Shown here one piece after another: positions 35,507-44,785 of a stretch of DNA of 64,000 nt; positions within the stretch are counted from its first letter, which is position 1; each line of letters opens with the position of its first letter. Both the position numbers and the translations under genes were made by a program. The notes beneath the pieces are model-generated. The model saw only the letters and a program-made list of their open reading frames with translations. It had not been told where the DNA came from and made no database searches. The stretch covers positions 26,340 to 90,339 of the forward strand of contig NZ_JAFEJT020000005.1 in NCBI RefSeq assembly GCF_018555435.2. The letters are read 5' to 3'. The DNA comes from Bifidobacterium amazonense. GTDB lineage: Bacteria; Actinomycetota; Actinomycetes; Actinomycetales; Bifidobacteriaceae.

Positions 35507-36880
35507 TCAGCGTCCCGTTTCGCGCAGATCGTCGCGCAGGATGCGCCGCAGCACCGGCACGGTGACGGCGAACGAAAGGATGTCGGAGACGGACTGGGCC
35601 ATCTCCACGCCGAGCACGCCAAAGAACTGCGGCAGGATCAGCACGACGGGCGCCAGGAACAGGCCCATGCGGCACACGGCGAGGAACGAGGCGATGCCGG
35701 TCTTGCCCATCGTCTGCGTGATCATGTTGCCCATCATGTTCACGCCGTTGACCACTACGGTCACGCATTCGAAGTGGAGCGCAGCCACGCCGACCTCCAC
35801 CACGGCCGGGTCGGAGCGGAAGATCTCGACCAGCTGCGGCGCGAACAGCCAGACGAGCGTGCCGATCACGACGAGCACGGCGGTGGACAGGCGGATCACG
35901 AACCAGAACGCCTCCTTGACGCGCCCGTACAGCCCGGCGCCGTAGTTGTAGCCGCACACCGGCTGGAAGCCCTGGCCGAGGCCGATGATGACCGAGTTCG
36001 CGCCGAGCATGATGCGCATGACGATCGCCATGCCGGCGATGGCCGCGTCGCCGAACGGATTGGCGGCGATGTTCACGCAGGTCGTGGCGATGGAGCCCGC
36101 GCCCTGGCGCACGAGCGAGGGCAGGCCGCCGCCGACGATCTCGCGCATGAGCAGCGCGTCCGGCCTGCAGTTGCGCAGGGAGAGCTTCATGACGCCGAAC
36201 CTGCGGCTCATCGTGGTCAGGATGACGAAGCTGACGGTCTGGCAGATGCCGGTCGCCAGTCCCGCGCCGAAGATGCCGAGATCCAGCACGAAGATGAACA
36301 GGGGGGCGAGCAGGAAGTTGAGCAGCGCGCCGGTGACGAGGCCGATCATGCCGAACGCGGACTGGCCCTGGTAGCGCAGCAGGCCGTTGAGCGCGAACGA
36401 TCCGCACACGCACGGCGCGGCGACGAGGATCGGCGTCAGATACTGCACGGCATACGGCGCGATCGTATGCGTCGAGCCAAGCATGACGACGAGCGGGCGC
36501 AGCGTGACGAGGCCGATCGCGGCGACGGTCAGGCCGCACACGACCGCGCCCGTGAAGCCGACGGCAAGCAGACGCGCGGCGCGATCGTTGTTCTGCTTGC
36601 CGAGCTCGCGGCTCATGGAGTTGCCCGCGCCGTTGCCGAAGAAGAATCCGATGGCCTGCAGGATGGTCATGATGGAGAACGCGATGCCGATCGCGCCGGA
36701 CTGCGCGGTGCCGAGCTGGCCGATGAAGAACGTGTCCGTGAGATTGTATGCGGTGGTGACCAGGTTCGAGACGACGGCCGGAATGCACAGCCGCAGGATG
36801 AGCGGACGGATCGGACTGCCCGTCATCTGCCGGTATTTCGCGTCCGCACTTGCCCTTTTGATCGCATGCATCTGAACCAC
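35507..36880 (-). CDS. MATE family efflux protein
   Basis: 457 residues with about 12 predicted helices in two halves. Conserved MATE blocks near the start (GSPIRPLILRLCIPAV, NLTDTFFIGQLGTAQSGAIG) and the mid-protein QGFQPVCGYNYGAG are clear. It exports drugs or metabolites by antiport of Na+ or H+. GTG 36880 opens the frame; an ATG at 36871 is equally possible. It sits alone between the deacylase and the UvrA paralogue. Confidence 0.9.
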   Translation of the reverse strand: MVQMHAIKRASADAKYRQMTGSPIRPLILRLCIPAVVSNLVTTAYNLTDTFFIGQLGTAQSGAIGIAFSIMTILQAIGFFFGNGAGNSMSRELGKQNNDRAARLLAVGFTGAVVCGLTVAAIGLVTLRPLVVMLGSTHTIAPYAVQYLTPILVAAPCVCGSFALNGLLRYQGQSAFGMIGLVTGALLNFLLAPLFIFVLDLGIFGAGLATGICQTVSFVILTTMSRRFGVMKLSLRNCRPDALLMREIVGGGLPSLVRQGAGSIATTCVNIAANPFGDAAIAGMAIVMRIMLGANSVIIGLGQGFQPVCGYNYGAGLYGRVKEAFWFVIRLSTAVLVVIGTLVWLFAPQLVEIFRSDPAVVEVGVAALHFECVTVVVNGVNMMGNMITQTMGKTGIASFLAVCRMGLFLAPVVLILPQFFGVLGVEMAQSVSDILSFAVTVPVLRRILRDDLRETGR

Positions 36881-36939
36881 GCCGCCACTCTACCACCCGC
36901 CCGGATAAGCCCGGGCAGGCCGGATGCATCACGGAACGC

Positions 36940-39462
36940 CTAACGCAGATATCGGCCGGTGATGCTGTCGGCGCACCGCGCGATCCGAGCCGGCGTGCCG
37001 ACGGCGACCACGCGGCCGCCCGCCTCGCCGCCGCCCGGCCCCATGTCGATGATCCAGTCGGCGTTGGCGATCATGTCGAGATCGTGCTCGATCACCACCA
37101 CGGTGGCGCCGGCGGCAACCAGCCGGTCGAACACGCCGAGCAGCACGCGCACGTCGAGCGGATGCAGGCCGATGGTCGGCTCGTCGAACACGAACACGGC
37201 GTCCGACTGCGCCTTGCCCATGTCGCCGGCCAGTTTGAGCCGCTGCGCCTCGCCTCCGGACAGGGACGGCGTCGGCTCGCCCAACGTGAGATAGCCGAGT
37301 CCCAGATCATGCAGCGTGGCGAGCCCGGCGTGCACTTTGCGCAGGTCGCCGGTCGCGCCCATCGCCTCGTCGACGCTCATCGCCATGAGCTGCGGCAACG
37401 TGAACTCCCGCCCGTCCTTGCCGCGGCGGCGGATGCGATCGGCTTCCGGCGAATACCGCGAGCCGCGGCAGTCCGGGCATTCGATGTCGACGTCCGGCAG
37501 GAACTGCACGTCAAGCGAGATCGATCCGGTGCCGTCGCAGGTCGGGCAGCGCAACCGGCCCGTGTTGTAGGAGAAATCGCCTGCCTTCCAACCGCCCTGC
37601 TTGGCTTCGTCGCAGCGGGCGAACGCGCGGCGCAGCTCATCGTGGATGCCGGCGTACGTGGCGACGGTGGAACGCACGTTCGCGCCGATCGGCGTCGCGT
37701 CGATCAGATTCGCCCGGCGGATGCCGTCGGCTTCCAGCGAATGCACGTGCGCGGGCATCGTCTCCCCCGCCGCCCAGGCCTTGAGCGCGGGAATCAGCGT
37801 TTCGAGCACCAGCGTGGTCTTGCCGGAACCGGACACGCCGGTCACCGTCACGAGCCGGCCGCGCGGAATGTCGACGGACAACGGCCTGACCGTGTGCAGA
37901 CGGCCGGTTTCCAAGTGGATGCGGCCAAGGTCGAACACATGAGCTTCGTCTACGGTCGGACGCACGCGCTGCGGCCGGTCTTCGACGAGAAACGGCGCGA
38001 TGCGGCTGCCGGGCGTCGCTTCGACGTCGCCGACCGTGCCCTGCGCGATCACGCGGCCGCCGCCCGCGCCCGCCACCGGACCCATTTCGATGAGGTGATC
38101 AGCCGCCTTGAGCACGCGCACGTCATGGTCGACCACCACGACCGAATTGCCGTCCGCGACCAGATCGCGCATCACGCCGAGCAGGCCGTCCACGTTCGAC
38201 GGATGCAGGCCGATGGACGGCTCGTCGAGCACGTACAGCACGCCCGTGGTGCGGTTGCGCACGGCTCGGGCAAGCTGCACGCGCTGGCGTTCGCCGGTGG
38301 ACAGCGTGGCGCCGGCGCGGTCCAGCGACAGGTAGCCGAGGCCGAGTTCGAGCAGCCGCTTTGCCGTGTCGAGGAACGATTCACCGATGTTCGCGGCCAT
38401 CCGCCGCATGTCGGCCGGCAGCGCGTCCGGCACGCCGCGCACCCACGACACGGCCTCGTCCAGGGTCATGGCGGTCGCCTGCGCAAGATCGACGCCGCGC
38501 ACCTGCGGAGCCCTGGCGCGGGCGCTCAGACGCGTGCCGCCGCAGTCGCGGCACGATGATTCCTTGAGGAACCGCGCCACGCGCCTGAGCCCCTTCTCGT
38601 CCTTGGCCTTGGCGAGCGCGTTTTCGACCGTGTAGACGGCGTTGTAATAGGTGAAGTCGAGTTCGGCGAAGTCGTCGCCCTTCTTCGGCCGGTACAGGAT
38701 GTGCTTTTTGACGGCCGGCCCGTTGAACACGATGTCGCGCTCTTCGGGGGTGAGCTCGCGGAACGGCACGTCGGTGCGCACGCCCATCGCGCCGCACACC
38801 TGCTTCATGAGATCCCACATGAGCGAACCCCACGGCAGCACGGCCCCGTCGTCGATGGACTTGCTTTCGTCGGGCACGAGCGCGGCGCGGTTCACCTCGC
38901 GCACGATGCCGGTGCCGGAACAGGTCGGGCATGCGCCGCCCGAATTGAACGCGAGGTCCTCGGCGCCGGGCGCGCGGAACCGTTCGCCGCAGGATGCGCA
39001 GACGATGGGCAGGTCGGCGGCGACGTTGATCGTCGGTTCGTTGCGCGCGCCGCAGTGCGGGCACACGTGCCCGGCGCAGCGGGAGAACAGGAGACGCAGG
39101 CTGTTGAGCAGCTCGCTCATCGTGCCGAACGTGGACCGGATGCCGGGCACGGCCGGCCGCTGGTGCAGGGCGAGCGCCGCCGGCACGTACCGGACGTCGT
39201 CGACCTGCGCGCGCCCGGCCTGCGTGAGCCGCCGGCGCGTGTACGTGGACAGGGCCTCGAGGTATCGCCGCGATCCTTCCGCATACAGCACTCCCAGCGC
39301 GAGCGAGCTTTTGCCCGAGCCGGACACGCCGGCGATGCCGACCATCCGGCCCAGCGGCACGTCCGCGTCGACGTTCTTCAGATTGTGCACGCGCGCCCCG
39401 CGCACTTCGATCGCCTGCGGCTTGTCGCCGCCGTTCCCCGTCCGTTCGTTCATGCCCACCAT
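36940..39462 (-). CDS. UvrA-like ABC ATPase (class II UvrA / drug-resistance type)
   Basis: 840 residues, shorter than housekeeping UvrA (about 950). N-terminal ATPase: GVSGSGKSSLALGVL near 44-58. A zinc module with CPHC...CASC...CPTC follows near 140-195. The second ATPase has GVSGSGKTTLVLETL near 558 and a zinc pair CPTC/CPDC near 665-690. Signature LSTGERQRVQLARA in the first and LSGGEAQRLKLA in the second domain. The UvrB-binding region is reduced, as in class II UvrA proteins linked to DNA-binding drug tolerance. A second ATG at 39453 is an alternative start. Divergent from the MalY-type gene. Confidence 0.88.
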   Translation of the reverse strand: MVGMNERTGNGGDKPQAIEVRGARVHNLKNVDADVPLGRMVGIAGVSGSGKSSLALGVLYAEGSRRYLEALSTYTRRRLTQAGRAQVDDVRYVPAALALHQRPAVPGIRSTFGTMSELLNSLRLLFSRCAGHVCPHCGARNEPTINVAADLPIVCASCGERFRAPGAEDLAFNSGGACPTCSGTGIVREVNRAALVPDESKSIDDGAVLPWGSLMWDLMKQVCGAMGVRTDVPFRELTPEERDIVFNGPAVKKHILYRPKKGDDFAELDFTYYNAVYTVENALAKAKDEKGLRRVARFLKESSCRDCGGTRLSARARAPQVRGVDLAQATAMTLDEAVSWVRGVPDALPADMRRMAANIGESFLDTAKRLLELGLGYLSLDRAGATLSTGERQRVQLARAVRNRTTGVLYVLDEPSIGLHPSNVDGLLGVMRDLVADGNSVVVVDHDVRVLKAADHLIEMGPVAGAGGGRVIAQGTVGDVEATPGSRIAPFLVEDRPQRVRPTVDEAHVFDLGRIHLETGRLHTVRPLSVDIPRGRLVTVTGVSGSGKTTLVLETLIPALKAWAAGETMPAHVHSLEADGIRRANLIDATPIGANVRSTVATYAGIHDELRRAFARCDEAKQGGWKAGDFSYNTGRLRCPTCDGTGSISLDVQFLPDVDIECPDCRGSRYSPEADRIRRRGKDGREFTLPQLMAMSVDEAMGATGDLRKVHAGLATLHDLGLGYLTLGEPTPSLSGGEAQRLKLAGDMGKAQSDAVFVFDEPTIGLHPLDVRVLLGVFDRLVAAGATVVVIEHDLDMIANADWIIDMGPGGGEAGGRVVAVGTPARIARCADSITGRYLR

Positions 39463-39487
39463 TCTAGGAACCGCCGTCTCGGCGAAG

Positions 39488-39555
39488 GAACCGCGTTCCG
39501 GCCGCGTTCCTTCGTCCGCGTTCCTTCGCCCCGCGTTCCGACAGTGTTCCGCCTG
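39488..39555. repeat. Short CGCGTTCC repeats in the uvrA-like/malY spacer
   Basis: The units CCGCGTTCC, GCGTTCCTTCG and relatives recur about five times in 68 bases of the divergent spacer (39463-39676). Low-complexity promoter DNA; no function evident. Confidence 0.5.
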
Positions 39556-39676
39556 CGCTCGCCGGCCGCATGCCCGACGCGATCAAACCGTCATGCGTTC
39601 GGTGAACGCATCGCCCGGAATTGGTATGCTTCTGCGTGAAACCTGTTCTGTTGCAACGTGTTTGGGGTGTGGTCGC

Positions 39677-40873
39677 ATGTTCGATTTCGATGCGCCGGTG
39701 GACCGGTCGGGAACGTATTCGCTCAAGTGGGAGGAGGCCGGCGACGCGCTGCCGATGTGGGTCGCGGACATGGATTTCCGGACCGCGCCGGCGATCCGCG
39801 AGGCGCTGCGGCGCAGGCTCGACCATGGCGTGTTCGGCTATTCGATCGTGCCGGACGAGTGGAGCCGCGCGTACGTCGACTGGTGGGGTTCGCGGCACGG
39901 TCTGGCTATCGACCCGGAATCGCTGATCTTCACGACGGGCGTGATTCCGGCGATCTCGAGCATGGTGCGCAAGCTGACCACGCCGGCTGAGAACGTGGTC
40001 ATTCAGACGCCCGTGTACAACATCTTCTTCAATTCGATTCTCAACAACGGCCGCAACGCGCTTGAGTCGCCGCTTGCCTACGACCACGGGTCCGGCCGCT
40101 ACGCGATCGACTGGGCCGATCTGGAGACGAAGCTCGCCGACCCGCAGACCACGCTGATGATCCTGTGCAATCCGCACAATCCGACCGGCATGATCTGGGA
40201 CCGGGACACGCTCGCCCGCATCGGCGAGATGTGCTGGGAGCATCACGTCACGGTGATCAGCGACGAGATCCACTGCGATCTGACCGACCCGGGCGTCTCG
40301 TACGTGCCGTTCGCGTCCGTGAACGAACGGTGCGCGTCGATTTCGGCGACGTGCATGGCGCCGACGAAGGCGTTCAACATCGCCGGCCTGCACACGGCGG
40401 CCGTGATGGTGCCCGATCCGACGCTGCGGCACAAGGTGTGGCGCGGCCTCAACACGGACGAAGTGGCCGAGCCGAACGCGTTCGCGATGGACGCGACGAT
40501 CGCCGCGTTCGGGCAGGGCGGCCCGTGGCTGGACGAACTGCGCGCGTATCTGGCCGGCAACAAGCGCGAGACCGCGCATATGATCGACGACTGCAACGCC
40601 GCCGTTCCGGCCGACCGGCGCGTCACGCTGGCGAGCGGCCCGGCCACGTACCTGCTGTGGCTGGATTGCTCCGCGTTCGTGGGCGAGGGGAAGCGTTTCG
40701 CCGATACGAACGGCCTGTGCGACTGGCTGAAGCGCGAGCACAAGGTGCTCTTCTCCCCCGGCGCCCAGTTCGGCGGCAACGGCCGCGACTTCATCCGCAT
40801 CAACGTCGCCTGCCCGCGCGCGCGGCTGCGCGAGGCCATCGGCCGTCTCGCCGACGGGCTCAAGAGCCTCTGA
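39677..40873 (+). CDS. MalY/PatB-type PLP-dependent C-S lyase/aminotransferase
   Basis: 398 residues from the ATG at 39677; the frame runs far upstream through the antisense of the uvrA-like gene. The fold type I features are NPHNPTG near 165-171, D196 in ISDEIHCDL, and the PLP lysine K231 in APTKAFNIAGLH. Openings such as WVADMDFRTAPAI and GVFGYS are typical of MalY/PatB, which cleaves cystathionine or cysteine to give a thiol or sulfide and pyruvate. A strong terminator follows. Confidence 0.88.
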   Translation: MFDFDAPVDRSGTYSLKWEEAGDALPMWVADMDFRTAPAIREALRRRLDHGVFGYSIVPDEWSRAYVDWWGSRHGLAIDPESLIFTTGVIPAISSMVRKLTTPAENVVIQTPVYNIFFNSILNNGRNALESPLAYDHGSGRYAIDWADLETKLADPQTTLMILCNPHNPTGMIWDRDTLARIGEMCWEHHVTVISDEIHCDLTDPGVSYVPFASVNERCASISATCMAPTKAFNIAGLHTAAVMVPDPTLRHKVWRGLNTDEVAEPNAFAMDATIAAFGQGGPWLDELRAYLAGNKRETAHMIDDCNAAVPADRRVTLASGPATYLLWLDCSAFVGEGKRFADTNGLCDWLKREHKVLFSPGAQFGGNGRDFIRINVACPRARLREAIGRLADGLKSL

Positions 40874-40901
40874 CGCCGCGTTCGGCCGGCCGCGAACGGC
40901 A

Positions 40902-40949
40902 AACGGGCGACGGGAAAATCGATAGACAACGACTTTCCCGTCGCCCGTT
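40902..40949. terminator. Bidirectional terminator between malY-type gene and adh
   Basis: 16-bp perfect arms AACGGGCGACGGGAAA and its complement around 16 bases, followed by CCCGTTTTT on the plus strand. It serves both convergent genes. Confidence 0.9.
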
Positions 40950-40982
40950 CCCGTTTTTCGGACGGCGGCGCGAGGACCGCGA

Positions 40983-42026
40983 TCAGAAGCGGATGAGGGA
41001 CTTGATGACCTTGCGGGCGTCCATGTCCTCGTAGGCTTCCTGAATGTGGTCGAGATCGTATTCGCCGGTGAACACGCGTCCGGGGTTGATCTCGTGATTC
41101 AGCACCGCGTCGAGCAGGCCGGCGTGCAGGTCGTAGTGGCGCACCGGGGCCGGGCCGCCCTTGACGCCGATGTTGCGGCCGAACGTGCCTTCGGCGCTGA
41201 TCGTGGCGTAGTGAGGCAGGCCCACGCGGCCGATCACGCCGCCGGCGCGCACGAGGCCCATCGCCGTGTCGAACGACTGCTCGGAGCCGACGCATTCGAG
41301 CACGGCGTCCGCGCCGTAGCCGCCGGTCATGGCCAGCACCTTGTCGATCGCGGCCTGATCGCGTTCGGCCACGATGTCGGTCGCGCCGAACTCGCGGGCG
41401 ACGGCCGCGCGGTCCTCGTGTCGGCTCATCGCGATGATGCGGGCCGCCCCGCGCATTTTCGCGGACAGCACGCCGCACAGGCCGACCGCGCCGTCGCCCA
41501 TCACCACCGCCGTGTCTCCCGACTTGACCTCCGCGGACGCGGCCGCATGGTAGCCGGTCGACATCACGTCGGAGATCGTCAGCAGCGAGGCGAGCGTCGC
41601 ATCGTCGTAATCCTCCGGCTTGCCCGGAATCTTCACGATCGTGCCGTCGGTTTCCGGCACGCGCACGTATTCGGCCTGATTCGAGCCGAAGTAGCCGCCG
41701 TGCGGGCACACGGACTCGAAACCGGCCTTGCACACCGGGCACACGCCGCAGCTGTACGGGAACGGCAGAATCACAAAATCGCCCGGCTTGACGGACGTGA
41801 CGGCCGAACCGACCTCTTCGACCACGCCGATGCCCTCATGGCCGATCTGCGCGTGACGCTCGTGCGGCGAGAGCCCCCGGAAATACCACAGGTCGGAACC
41901 GCACACGCAGGTGCGCACCATGCGCACCACGGCATCCGTATCGGTCTCAAGACGCGCCTTCGGCACTTCCTCGACGGCCATGCGGCCCGGTTCCATGAAA
42001 ATCGCGGCCTTCATCGTTTCGCTCAT
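40983..42026 (-). CDS. Zinc-dependent alcohol dehydrogenase family protein
   Basis: 347 residues. Catalytic zinc site C-V-C-G-S-D near residue 38 and GHEGIGVVEEVG near 62-73; the structural zinc lobe is CGVCPVCKAGFESVC near 94-108. The Rossmann block is VVMGDGAVGLCGVLSAK near 170-186. It is an MDR dehydrogenase of unknown alcohol or aldehyde substrate. AAGGAG precedes the ATG. An 18-bp palindrome lies in its upstream region. Confidence 0.9.
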   Translation of the reverse strand: MSETMKAAIFMEPGRMAVEEVPKARLETDTDAVVRMVRTCVCGSDLWYFRGLSPHERHAQIGHEGIGVVEEVGSAVTSVKPGDFVILPFPYSCGVCPVCKAGFESVCPHGGYFGSNQAEYVRVPETDGTIVKIPGKPEDYDDATLASLLTISDVMSTGYHAAASAEVKSGDTAVVMGDGAVGLCGVLSAKMRGAARIIAMSRHEDRAAVAREFGATDIVAERDQAAIDKVLAMTGGYGADAVLECVGSEQSFDTAMGLVRAGGVIGRVGLPHYATISAEGTFGRNIGVKGGPAPVRHYDLHAGLLDAVLNHEINPGRVFTGEYDLDHIQEAYEDMDARKVIKSLIRF

Positions 42027-42117
42027 GTCATGCTCCTTGCATCAGGGATCCTGCTGTTTTGCCGAAACCGCGGCGGCACGTTCCGCAACGGTTCCGGCGA
42101 TGGCATCAACGCTAAGA

Positions 42118-42135
42118 ACTTCGAGCGCTCGAAGT
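42118..42135. promoter_or_regulatory. 18-bp perfect palindrome upstream of adh
   Basis: ACTTCGAGCGCTCGAAGT, about 92 bases upstream of the dehydrogenase start. The size and symmetry fit a dimeric regulator such as MerR/AdhR or TetR type; the regulator is not identified here. Confidence 0.55.
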
Positions 42136-42168
42136 AAAGCGCGCGACACGCCGAGCGACGCCGACGGG

Positions 42169-42849
42169 CTACGCGCGGGCCGCGGCCATGCGCGAACGGA
42201 TCTTCATCACCGCGTACCAGACGACCAGCACGACGATCACCGCGGCGACCGCGACCTGGAACCGGTCGAGGAAGCCGAGGATGCCGCACCACTGCGCGCC
42301 AAGCAAATATCCGGCCATCACGAGAATCGTGTTCCACACGAGCGATCCGAGCGCGGTGAGCAGGGTGAACCGCAGCAGGTTCGTCTTCGCAATGCCGGCG
42401 GGAATCGAGATCAGGCTGCGCACGATCGGAATCACACGGCCGATCAGCACCGACGCGGAGCCGTAACGCGCGAACCAGTCGTTCGCCTTGTCGATGTCCG
42501 AAGCGTCGGTGAGCGGCAGCAAGTCGAACAGGCGGCGCATGCGTTCGGCGCCGATCGCGTACGCAATGCCGTACAACGCCCACGCGCCGATCACGGAACC
42601 GGCGGTCGCGCCGCCGATCGCCTCGACGAACGTCATATGGCCCTGCGCGGCGGTGAACCCGGCGAGCGGGAGGATGACCTCGCTGGGGATGGGCGGAAAC
42701 AGGTTTTCGAGGAACACGGCCACACCGGTGCCGAGACCGCCCATGACGGTCATGAGGCCGACGAGCCAGTTGGTGATCGCGCCGATGAATCCGCCCGTGT
42801 CGACGGGGCAAGATGTGACGGGAGCGGCAAGAACAATATCAGTGATCAT
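42169..42849 (-). CDS. DedA family membrane protein
   Basis: 226 residues from the ATG at 42849 (GGTGGAAG before it); 17 codons upstream are not conserved. DedA hallmarks are ENLFPPIPSEVILPLAGF near 44-61, the reentrant RFG-like loop FARYGSASVLIGRVIPIVRSL, and PAGIAKTNLLRF. DedA proteins help flip undecaprenyl phosphate or other lipids in the membrane. It lies between adh (downstream) and the secreted repeat protein (divergent). Confidence 0.9.
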   Translation of the reverse strand: MITDIVLAAPVTSCPVDTGGFIGAITNWLVGLMTVMGGLGTGVAVFLENLFPPIPSEVILPLAGFTAAQGHMTFVEAIGGATAGSVIGAWALYGIAYAIGAERMRRLFDLLPLTDASDIDKANDWFARYGSASVLIGRVIPIVRSLISIPAGIAKTNLLRFTLLTALGSLVWNTILVMAGYLLGAQWCGILGFLDRFQVAVAAVIVVLVVWYAVMKIRSRMAAARA

Positions 42850-43070
42850 GGCTTCCACCGTACGGAGGCGCCTCTTAGGCGGCGCTAATCGACGCCGCAC
42901 AAGGCAAAGGGACCTTCATGCGCGCACGGGTCCTGCACATCCAGCAAGCGTTCAGAAAACCTCCAGCGATTTGTTCCATGGCTTGGAGGCGACGTTTCGC
43001 GACATTGCAGGACGCCTTTCGGAAACGGTCGTTCAATAAGAGTCATCCAAACAAGCGAAAGGATGACACC

Positions 43071-44651
43071 ATGAACAGGAACAGGCGCACTGCCACAGTC
43101 GCTCCGGTGATCGTCACCCGCAAGCTCGTCGCCCTCGCCGCGGCCGTCGCACTCGGCTCCGGACTCGTGGCGGGAGCCGGCGCCGCGGCGATCGTCAACC
43201 ACAACTCCTCCTCCAGCCAGTCCCAAACCGGCATGGGCACCCCGCCCGGCGGCATGGGAGGCGCGAACACCATGAGCTACGACTACACCGGCTCCTACAC
43301 CGCCTCTCTCACCGCGGACGGCAAGGACGTCGCCTCCTCCGACGACACCGAGGCCACCAAATCCGACCAGAACGCGGCGCTCGCCCAGAACGGCGGCACG
43401 CTCACCATCACCGACGCCACGCTCACCAAGTCCGGCGACTCCGACAACGCCGACAACAACAACTTCTACGGCACCAACTCGATCTCGCTGACCGTCGGCG
43501 AGGGTTCGAAAACCGTCATCTCCGGCAGCAAGCTCACCGCGTCCAGCTCCGGCTCGAACGGCGTGTTCGCCACCGACTCGGGCACCGCGCTCGTCTACGA
43601 CACGACGATCAGCACCACGTCCGACAATTCGCGAGCGCTCGACGCGACCTACTCCGGCACGATCCTGGCCGGCAAGGTCACCGCCAGCACCAAGGACGAT
43701 CACAGCGCGACCGCGGCGACCGACCGCGGCGGCGGCAGCGTGTCCGTCACCGATTCCGAGCTGAGCACGGCCGGCTCCGGCTCTCCGCTGCTGTACTCGA
43801 CCGGCGACGTGCAGGTCGACAACGTGACCGGCACCGCGTCCGGCAGCCAGATCGCCGGCATGGAGGGTTACAACACGATCCTCATCAGCAACTCCACGCT
43901 GGAAAGCACGAACACCGGCAAGACCGGGTCCGACCCGATCGCCAACGGCGTGATCATCTACCAGTCCACGTCGGGCGACGCGGAAAGCTCCACCGGCGAG
44001 CACGCGACGTTCCAGGCGAAGGACTCCACGCTCAAGTCCGCGATCGAATCCGGCTCGATGTTCTACTTCACGAACACGACCGCCGACGTGGTGCTGAACA
44101 ACACGACGCTTGACTTCGACACGAGCAGGGCGACGCTCATCAACGCGTCCGGCAACGACTCCAACAACTGGGGTTCGGCCGGATCGAACGGCGCGACGGT
44201 CACGTTCACCGGACGCGACCAGACGCTCGAGGGCGACGTGACGGCGGACACGATCTCGTCGGTCGACCTGTACCTGCTGGAAGGCTCGACATGGACCGGC
44301 TCGGCCTCGATCACCGAGAACTCGTCGGCCGCGAACGGCTCGACCAGTGACGCGCCGATCACAGTGAACGTCGACGGCACGTCAACGTGGGTGGTCACCA
44401 AGGACACGACGATTTCCGCGCTGAACGTCGCGTCCGGCGGCAAGGTCGTTGACGAGGACGGCAAGACGGTGACGATCGTCGCGAACGGCAAGACCGTGGT
44501 GTCCGGCGACAGCGGCATCACCGTGACCGTGACCGGCTCGTACTCCACGACCGTGGACGCCGGCTCCGATACGGAGCTTGCGACCGAGACGATTGACCGC
44601 TCCGACTTCGACAGCCAGTTCGGCACCAGCACCAGCTGGTCGATGAGCTGA
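43071..44651 (+). CDS. Secreted Thr/Ser-rich beta-helix protein of unknown function
   Basis: 526 residues from the ATG at 43071 (AAAGGA 7 bases before). An N-terminal signal or anchor segment is at about 18-42 (RKLVALAAAVALGSGLVAGA). Then comes a short Gly/Met/Pro-rich linker (MGTPPGGMGG), and about 450 residues rich in Thr, Ser, Asp and Asn with repeating short strands (for example TLTITDATLTKSG, VSVTDSELSTAG, ILISNSTLEST). This is the pattern of a parallel beta-helix adhesin-like protein. No LPxTG or C-terminal membrane helix. It is next to a second Gly/Ser-rich envelope protein. Confidence 0.75.
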   Translation: MNRNRRTATVAPVIVTRKLVALAAAVALGSGLVAGAGAAAIVNHNSSSSQSQTGMGTPPGGMGGANTMSYDYTGSYTASLTADGKDVASSDDTEATKSDQNAALAQNGGTLTITDATLTKSGDSDNADNNNFYGTNSISLTVGEGSKTVISGSKLTASSSGSNGVFATDSGTALVYDTTISTTSDNSRALDATYSGTILAGKVTASTKDDHSATAATDRGGGSVSVTDSELSTAGSGSPLLYSTGDVQVDNVTGTASGSQIAGMEGYNTILISNSTLESTNTGKTGSDPIANGVIIYQSTSGDAESSTGEHATFQAKDSTLKSAIESGSMFYFTNTTADVVLNNTTLDFDTSRATLINASGNDSNNWGSAGSNGATVTFTGRDQTLEGDVTADTISSVDLYLLEGSTWTGSASITENSSAANGSTSDAPITVNVDGTSTWVVTKDTTISALNVASGGKVVDEDGKTVTIVANGKTVVSGDSGITVTVTGSYSTTVDAGSDTELATETIDRSDFDSQFGTSTSWSMS

Positions 44652-44785
44652 CGGCCAGCTCTCACGCCACGTGCGGCCTGGTCCGGGAAGTCCCGAATCC
44701 GAACCAAGCCGCCCCTTCCCTCTTCTGTTCACCTATCCGATATCACGAACGGCAAATCAACCTTCCTCCCCGAAAGGAATCCATC

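Noticed and set aside
38651..39676. N-terminal extension of the MalY/PatB-type protein
   Set aside because: The upstream part is the antisense of the uvrA-like gene; family homology begins at the ATG at 39677.
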